25,831 nt of DNA from Clostridiales bacterium UBA6981. Its GTDB lineage: Bacteria > Bacillota > Clostridia > Oscillospirales > Oscillospiraceae. The position numbers and the translations under genes were made by a program. How positions within the stretch are numbered: the stretch's first letter is position 1; each line of letters starts with the position of its first letter. Shown here piece by piece: positions 21,184-25,831 of the stretch. The stretch spans positions 19,243 to 45,073 of the forward strand of contig DJYJ01000061.1 of the NCBI GenBank assembly GCA_002450075.1, in the 5' to 3' direction. Below the pieces are notes generated by a model. The model had not been told where the DNA came from. It searched no databases and saw only the letters and a program-made list of their open reading frames with translations.

Positions 21184-24100
21184 ATGAGCAAGTCATCTAA
21201 AATCGGTATCGTCCTGCTTGCGCTCGTGCTTGTCGTCCAGCTCTTCGCGCTCGCCGCTCCCGCCGCCTTTGCGGAAGGGCCGGCGGAGACCGCTGCGATC
21301 GGCTGGTCGGTCAAGGCCACGGGCAGCGAAGGACATGAGCTTACGCTCACCACCTCTGAGGAGGTCGAAAGCGCGCTCGGCAAGGGCTTTTCCGTTGATT
21401 TTGGGAAAGACGCCTCCGGCGCCCCCGTCACCGCGCCCACGGTCGCAGACCTGCGCCGCGCCGGTGTGACGCTCACGCCGCCCGCGGGCTATGTGCTGCG
21501 CACGGTGATGATTGTCGCGGACGGGAGCGAAGCCGCCGCTGAAAGCCGCAGTCTTCTTTCGATCGCCGGGGCAAAGACCGACGCCGCAGGCGCGGTCGTG
21601 CTGCCCGCCGCGATCTTTGCCGAGAGCTACGACGCCTCGGCCGTCGGCGCGGTCTTCAACGGCAGCGGCGAGCGCTATACGATCCGCATGGAGCTTGAGC
21701 GCGTCGATCCCGCCGCCTCGCTCACGGTAAGCTATACCGCCGGCACGGCGGCCGCGCTCCCCTCTCCCGTCGCCGCGGGCGGCGACTCGGTCGAGCTGAC
21801 GATCCCCGAGGGGGCGGGCTCTGCCGACTATACGGTCGCCGCGCTCGACGCGCAGGCCGGTTCCCACGCACTCACGCTCGGAAAAATCTTTACGGGCTGG
21901 AAGCTCAGCTTTTCCAACGGCGCCTCCGCCATCGTCAAGGGCGGCGACAAGATCGTGCTTTGCTCCTCCGCTGTGCTTGAGGCCCAGTGGCAGGACGCGA
22001 TTATCTTCTCGTTTACCGGCGGAGAAAAGGAATATGACGGCACGCCGCTCACCGCAAGCTATAACCGGTACGGCGAGCTGAAGGGCGGCGACGAGCTGAT
22101 CGTTCCCGACAGCGCGCTCGCGCCCTCGCGCACCGACGCCGGCGAGAGCGAGGCCACGCTCGATCTCTCCCAGGTTCACGTCATGCGCGGCGAGGAAGAC
22201 GTCACGGGCGAATACGAATTCGTCGTCAGACCCGGCACGCTGCGCATCGTACAGCGCGGCATCACCTTCACCGTCAGCGACGCGGCGGGCGAATACAGCG
22301 CCCTCCCGCTCATGCCCTCCGATTATACGATCAGCTCCGGCTCGCTTGCCGAGGGACACAGCGCCACCCCCACCTACTCCGGCCAGCAGACGCTGCCCGG
22401 CACAAGCACCGGCTCGGCCGTGTTCAAGATCCGGGACGGCAGCGGCAACGACGTGAGCGCGAACTATAACATCAGTGTCATCAACGGCTCGATCACCGTC
22501 GTCCCCCGCACGGAAAAGCAGAAGCTCACCGTGACGGTCAAGGACATGGAAAAGGAATATGACGGCGCGAGCACTGCGAGCGGCGAATTTGAGCTGAGCT
22601 CCGGCTCGCTTCTCGGCAGCGACAAGCTCGCCGCACTCTCCTTTGAGGGCGGCATCACCGGCGTCGGTCAGGGAAGCATCAAGGCTGTATTTGCCGTGAA
22701 GAACGGCGAGAGCGACGTGACGGAAAACTATGAGATCACCGTTGTACCCGGTAAGCTCGTCGTCAAGCCGCGGCCGATCACGATCACGGCCGACTCCGCC
22801 ACCAAGGAATTCGACGGCACGGCGCTGACGAAGAACAGCTATACCATTTCTTCCGGCTCCCTCGTGAAGGGACACACGCTTGCGCTTTCGATCAGCGGCA
22901 GCCAGACAAAGGTCGGCTCCTCGGCGAACGTCATCAGCGCCAAGTCCGTCAAGGTCACCGACCCCGACGGCAAGGACGTCACCGCCCAGTATGCGCTCAC
23001 GCTCAAGGACGGCACACTGACAGTCACCTCCTCGTCCTCTTCCTCCGCTCTTACGGTCACGATCAAGAGTGTGGAAAAGGTCTATGACGGAAAAGCGCTC
23101 GCCGCGAAGGACTATGAGATCACATCCGGCGCGCTCGCCGAGGGCGACAAGCTTGTTCCCGGCGCGTTTGACGGCGAGCTGACCAACGTCGGCGAGAAGG
23201 AGGTCAAGGCCGCCTTCACCGTGAAAAACGGAGAGACTGACGTGACCGACAAATACACGATCACCGTCGTGCCCGGCAAGCTGACCGTCAAGGCGCGCCC
23301 GATCACGATCACGGCCGCCTCCGCCTCGAAGATCTATGACGGCAGTGCGCTCACGCGCAATAGCTGGTCCATCACCTCCGGCGAGCTGGTCAGCGGCCAC
23401 AAGCTGACGGCGACCGTCGTCGGCTCGCAGACCCAGACCGGCAGCTCGGCCAACAGCATCTCCAAAAACTCGATTAAAATCACCGACGCCTCCGGCGCCG
23501 ACGTGACGGCAAACTATGCCGTGACGACCGCGACGGGCACACTGACTGTCGGCAATAACCCCGTAAAGGACATCACGCTCTCCGTCGGCGAGCATAGCAA
23601 GGTTTACGACGGCAAGGCCTATCGCTTTACCGGCAACGACATCCGGGTGACGGGCGGCACGCTGCCGGCCGGCTACAGTATCGACGCAACCTTCAATCCC
23701 GAGAGCGTCACCGACGTCGGGAAATACGACGTCACGATCAAGAGCGTCACGATCCGCAACGCCTCCGGCGCGGACGTCACGAACCAGTTCAACATCTCCC
23801 GCAGCAGAGGCAGCTATACGATCAGCGAGCGGGAGCTCGTGATCGAGACCAAGGCCGCGAACAAGGTCTATGACGGCGAGCCGCTGACCGAGCGTTCGAC
23901 CCCGAACATCACCGGCCGCGTCGAGGACCACCAGGTCACGCTGCGCATCACCGGCACCCAGACGAAGGTGGGCTCGAGCGACAACACCGTGGCCGACGTC
24001 AAGGTCACCGACAAGACCAGCGGCGCGGACGTCACCAAGAACTATGCGATCCGCTATCAGTACGGTCTGCTGACCGTCAGCGATGAGTCCGGCACGGCAA

Positions 24101-24537
24101 GCGAAGGCCCCACCTGGGTCGGCGGCAGCGCGGGAACGCTGTTTATCAAGCTTGACCACGACTATGACGGCTTTGAAGGGCTGCAGATCGACGGCAAGGA
24201 CCTTGACCGCAGCGCCTATACCTCCGCCTCAGGCAGCACGGAGATCTGGCTGAAGGCAGCCTATCTCAACACCCTGTCCGACGGCAGCCACACGCTGAAG
24301 GCAAAATACAGCGGCGGGGAGAGCGTGGAGACCGTGTTCTCCATCGAGGGCACCCAGACCACGCAGACCGCCCGCCGCGGCCAGAGCGGCATCTGGCTCA
24401 TCCTGATGCTGCTGGCGCTGCTCGGCTGTCTGATCGCCGCGTATTTCCTGACCTTCGGCAGCGGCAAGGGCCGCCGCTGGAAGCGCCCGCTGCTCCGCAG
24501 GGGCGGCGCGCACAAGGGCGGAGATACCAACATCTGA
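21184..24537 (+). CDS. Large secreted, membrane-anchored protein with eight MBG/YDG-type repeats
   Basis: Protein of 1117 residues. Signal peptide 1-30 (cleavage after AFA), an N-terminal region of about 250 residues with a beta-rich 'TLGKIFTGWKLSFSNGASAI' segment, then eight tandem beta domains from about residue 283 to 967, each opening with a YDG-like motif and closing with a 'G-x-L-T-V' strand. A further beta domain precedes one membrane helix (about 1069-1092) and a 25-residue Arg/Lys-rich tail. MBG repeats are common stalk or adhesin modules in gut Firmicutes. No LPxTG, NPQTN or similar motif precedes the membrane helix, so membrane anchoring is more likely than sortase attachment. ATG 21184 is chosen because the signal peptide starts there and AGGAG lies 9 bases upstream; an earlier in-frame ATG at 21097 would add 29 residues before the signal peptide. 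Ligand unknown. Confidence 0.88.
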   Translation: MSKSSKIGIVLLALVLVVQLFALAAPAAFAEGPAETAAIGWSVKATGSEGHELTLTTSEEVESALGKGFSVDFGKDASGAPVTAPTVADLRRAGVTLTPPAGYVLRTVMIVADGSEAAAESRSLLSIAGAKTDAAGAVVLPAAIFAESYDASAVGAVFNGSGERYTIRMELERVDPAASLTVSYTAGTAAALPSPVAAGGDSVELTIPEGAGSADYTVAALDAQAGSHALTLGKIFTGWKLSFSNGASAIVKGGDKIVLCSSAVLEAQWQDAIIFSFTGGEKEYDGTPLTASYNRYGELKGGDELIVPDSALAPSRTDAGESEATLDLSQVHVMRGEEDVTGEYEFVVRPGTLRIVQRGITFTVSDAAGEYSALPLMPSDYTISSGSLAEGHSATPTYSGQQTLPGTSTGSAVFKIRDGSGNDVSANYNISVINGSITVVPRTEKQKLTVTVKDMEKEYDGASTASGEFELSSGSLLGSDKLAALSFEGGITGVGQGSIKAVFAVKNGESDVTENYEITVVPGKLVVKPRPITITADSATKEFDGTALTKNSYTISSGSLVKGHTLALSISGSQTKVGSSANVISAKSVKVTDPDGKDVTAQYALTLKDGTLTVTSSSSSSALTVTIKSVEKVYDGKALAAKDYEITSGALAEGDKLVPGAFDGELTNVGEKEVKAAFTVKNGETDVTDKYTITVVPGKLTVKARPITITAASASKIYDGSALTRNSWSITSGELVSGHKLTATVVGSQTQTGSSANSISKNSIKITDASGADVTANYAVTTATGTLTVGNNPVKDITLSVGEHSKVYDGKAYRFTGNDIRVTGGTLPAGYSIDATFNPESVTDVGKYDVTIKSVTIRNASGADVTNQFNISRSRGSYTISERELVIETKAANKVYDGEPLTERSTPNITGRVEDHQVTLRITGTQTKVGSSDNTVADVKVTDKTSGADVTKNYAIRYQYGLLTVSDESGTASEGPTWVGGSAGTLFIKLDHDYDGFEGLQIDGKDLDRSAYTSASGSTEIWLKAAYLNTLSDGSHTLKAKYSGGESVETVFSIEGTQTTQTARRGQSGIWLILMLLALLGCLIAAYFLTFGSGKGRRWKRPLLRRGGAHKGGDTNI
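22030..24085 (+). repeat. Eight tandem MBG-type coding repeats (about 75-90 codons each)
   Basis: Openings: EYDGTPL (22030), EYSALPL (about 22290), EYDGAST (about 22555), EFDGTAL (about 22807), VYDGKAL (about 23080), IYDGSAL (about 23332), VYDGKAY (about 23605), VYDGEPL (about 23866). Units 3 and 5 share 'VKNGE-DVT-Y-ITVVPGKL', while units 4 and 6 share 'G-SQT--GSSAN--S--S-K-TD', so a two-unit block was duplicated. Confidence 0.85.
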
Positions 24538-24581
24538 TTTCTGATCCCTATCCTCTCTTCTTTCCACTCCTGTAAAAAACG

Positions 24582-24613
24582 AAAGCGGGAAGCACGGCTG
24601 TGCTTCCCGCTTT
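24582..24613 (+). terminator. Terminator of the MBG protein gene
   Basis: AAAGCGGGAAGCAC (24582-24595) pairs perfectly with 24600-24613 around GGCT, with a T run. Confidence 0.93.
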
Positions 24614-24637
24614 TGTCAAATATACGAGAAAAAGAAA

Positions 24638-24661
24638 GACAGCACCCGGCCGGGTGCTGTC
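24638..24661 (-). terminator. Terminator of rpsU
   Basis: A 24-base perfect palindrome (GACAGCACCCGG and its complement) is followed on the minus strand by TTTCTTTTTC. It lies 11 bases after the rpsU stop. Confidence 0.88.
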
Positions 24662-24672
24662 CTGTTCTTTGA

Positions 24673-24858
24673 TCAATAGTAGCGCTTGTTCTTGTTCTTG
24701 CGCGCCGCCTCGGATTTCTTACGACGCTTGACGCTGGGGCTCTGATAGTACTCTTTCTTTCTCAGATCAGCCAGGACGCCGGACTTGGCGCAGCTGCGCT
24801 TGAATCTTTTCAGAGCGTTGTCCAGAGACTCGTTTTCCTTGACGTAGATTTCAGACAT
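24673..24858 (-). CDS. rpsU: 30S ribosomal protein S21
   Basis: Small basic protein of 61 residues of the 30S subunit, near the anti-Shine-Dalgarno region. It starts 'MSEIYVKENESLDNALKRFK' and continues 'RSCAKSGVLADLRKKEYYQS', then a Lys/Arg-rich tail, all typical. The ATG at 24858 has GGAGGGAGGG upstream. It has its own consensus promoter between it and leuS. Confidence 0.96.
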   Translation of the reverse strand: MSEIYVKENESLDNALKRFKRSCAKSGVLADLRKKEYYQSPSVKRRKKSEAARKNKNKRYY

Positions 24859-24879
24859 GTATTTCCCTCCCTCCAAATA

Positions 24880-24913
24880 CACCTTGCGGTGCTTCAAGGG
24901 CCAAATGATTGGC
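24880..24913 (-). promoter_or_regulatory. Two hairpins in the rpsU leader
   Basis: On the minus strand GCCAATCATTTGGC (24913-24900) and CACC-GCAA-GGTG (24891-24880, a GNRA tetraloop) lie between the transcription start (about 24922) and the Shine-Dalgarno. Their position fits autoregulation by S21, but no known leader motif was recognised. Confidence 0.5.
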
Positions 24914-24928
24914 TTTTCAACAGGGGAT

Positions 24929-24957
24929 ATTATAATGGTTTTCCCCGATCTTGTCAA
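24929..24957 (-). promoter_or_regulatory. Promoter of rpsU
   Basis: Minus strand: perfect TTGACA (24957-24952), 17 bases, perfect TATAAT (24934-24929). Its -35 starts 10 bases after the leuS stop. Confidence 0.92.
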
Positions 24958-24966
24958 CCTTAATCT

Positions 24967-25831
24967 TTATTTGACGATCAGGTTGACGATGCGGTTTTTG
25001 ACCACGATGGTCTTGACGAGGGTCTTGCCCTCCATCTGGCGCTTGATCTTTTCATCGGCCAGCGCGGTGTCCACGATCGTCTGCTCGTCGCTGTCGGTCG
25101 GAACGGTGATCGTGCTGCGGACCTTGCCGTTGACCTGGACGGCCATCTCCTGCTCGGCGGCAACGGTCTTCGACTCGTCATAGCGCGGCCAGTCCATCTG
25201 CATGGCCATCTTGCCGTACTTCGCAGCAAAGCCTTCAAGCTCCCACATCTCCTCCGCGATGTGCGGGGCAAAGGGAGAGAGCAGCTGGAGCAGAACCTCG
25301 AGGTCGCCCTTGGAAAGGCCGTTGGCATAAAACTCGTTGACCAGGGTCATCAGCGCGGCGATGGCGGTGTTCATCTTGAGCTGGTCGATATCCTCGCCGA
25401 CCTTTTTGATCGTGCGGTGGATGCCCGGCTCGTTCTTCTTCGAGATCGCGGGATCGTCCTTGCAGAGATCCATCAGATTCCAGCACCGATCGAGGAAGCG
25501 CTTCGAGCCCTTGACCGCGTCGTCGGACCAGGTCGCGACCTTTTCAAAGTCGCCGATGAACATGATATACACGCGCATCGTGTCCGCGCCGTAGAGCTTG
25601 ATGACGTCGTCGGGGTTGACGACGTTGCCGAGCGACTTGGACATCTTGACGGCCGGACGCAGCGCCTCGTTGCCGTAGCGCTCGATCAGCGCCTGCTTCT
25701 CCTCTTCCGTGGAGACGTTGCCGACATAGTGCGGGTTCTGGCCGAGGATCATGCCGTGCGAGGTGCGCTTGGCATAGGGCTCCTTGGTGTGGACGACGCC
25801 GATGTCATAGAGGAACTTGTGCCAGAAGCGG
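24967..25831 (-). CDS. leuS: Leucyl-tRNA synthetase, C-terminal part
   Basis: The gene continues past the right edge; 287 C-terminal codons are visible. It includes 'RFWHKFLYDIGVV' and 'SHGMILG' of the catalytic domain, the signature KMSKS ('AVKMSKSLGNVVNPDDVI'), the anticodon-binding helical domain ('LLQLLSPFAPHIAEEMWE') and the small C-terminal domain ('MAVQVNGKVRSTITVP'). It charges tRNA-Leu with leucine. No terminator is seen between leuS and the rpsU promoter, so read-through into rpsU is possible. Confidence 0.97.
   Translation of the reverse strand, partial: RFWHKFLYDIGVVHTKEPYAKRTSHGMILGQNPHYVGNVSTEEEKQALIERYGNEALRPAVKMSKSLGNVVNPDDVIKLYGADTMRVYIMFIGDFEKVATWSDDAVKGSKRFLDRCWNLMDLCKDDPAISKKNEPGIHRTIKKVGEDIDQLKMNTAIAALMTLVNEFYANGLSKGDLEVLLQLLSPFAPHIAEEMWELEGFAAKYGKMAMQMDWPRYDESKTVAAEQEMAVQVNGKVRSTITVPTDSDEQTIVDTALADEKIKRQMEGKTLVKTIVVKNRIVNLIVK

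Noticed and set aside
21193..24159. Very long open frame on the minus strand opposite the MBG protein
   Set aside because: It is a mirror of the GC-rich, repeat-coding + strand gene; it has no ribosome binding site or recognisable domain, and the + strand protein has a signal peptide, repeats and membrane anchor.
24350..24537. LPxTG-type sorting signal in the MBG protein
   Set aside because: No LPxTG, NPxTG or PPxTG motif lies before the membrane helix, and the tail after the helix is about 25 residues, too long for a usual sorting tail.

Overview
The window looks like a chromosomal segment of a GC-rich Clostridia member (Firmicutes/Bacillota), probably near Oscillospiraceae/Ruminococcaceae. 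This is inferred from strong Shine-Dalgarno sites, occasional TTG starts, consensus sigma-A promoters, a class B sortase, NrdR, YerC/YecD, Hsp33, a DUF421-DUF4363 pair, and the lack of typical proteobacterial genes. Most genes are GC-rich housekeeping or envelope genes. The exception is a clearly AT-richer stretch from about 14.43 to 17.9 kb.

Layout. 1-3.0 kb: tail of an unidentified gene, a GT-B glycosyltransferase and, convergent to it, a large coiled-coil membrane protein of unknown role. 3.1-7.3 kb: a tRNA dihydrouridine synthase, a convergent Na/Pi cotransporter with a PhoU tail, an RluA-type pseudouridine synthase and a NagB-like protein that has lost catalytic residues. 7.4-8.4 kb: DUF421 and DUF4363 membrane proteins. 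8.4-11.8 kb (minus strand): nrdR, a eukaryotic-type hexokinase, and an SPFH (band 7)/NfeD membrane pair. 11.9-13.9 kb: yerC, a SAM methyltransferase and hslO as one operon. 14.0-14.4 kb: tRNA genes Val, Phe, Gly and Cys. 14.4-15.07 kb: no gene, but a dense array of hairpins and terminator-like repeats. 15.07-16.9 kb: an AT-rich AMP-forming ligase behind a leader that looks like a riboswitch or attenuator. 16.97-17.25 kb: a compact locus with two convergent consensus promoters, a 27-codon ORF whose ribosome binding site is locked in a hairpin, and a full-length antisense RNA, which is the layout of a type I toxin-antitoxin module. 17.4-17.9 kb: a Nudix hydrolase. 17.97-19.96 kb (minus): an SDR reductase and a serine-palmitoyltransferase-like alpha-oxoamine synthase, a possible sphingoid-base operon. 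20.1-24.5 kb: a class B sortase and an 1117-residue secreted protein with eight MBG/YDG-type repeats. 24.6-25.8 kb (minus): rpsU and the 3' part of leuS.

The best candidates for undescribed biology are the type I toxin-antitoxin-like locus (16966-17252) and the mutually exclusive hairpin arrangement before the AMP-ligase (14861-15072). The degenerate NagB protein and the SPT-SDR pair follow. All functional statements rest on motif recognition by eye. No database search or folding program was run.
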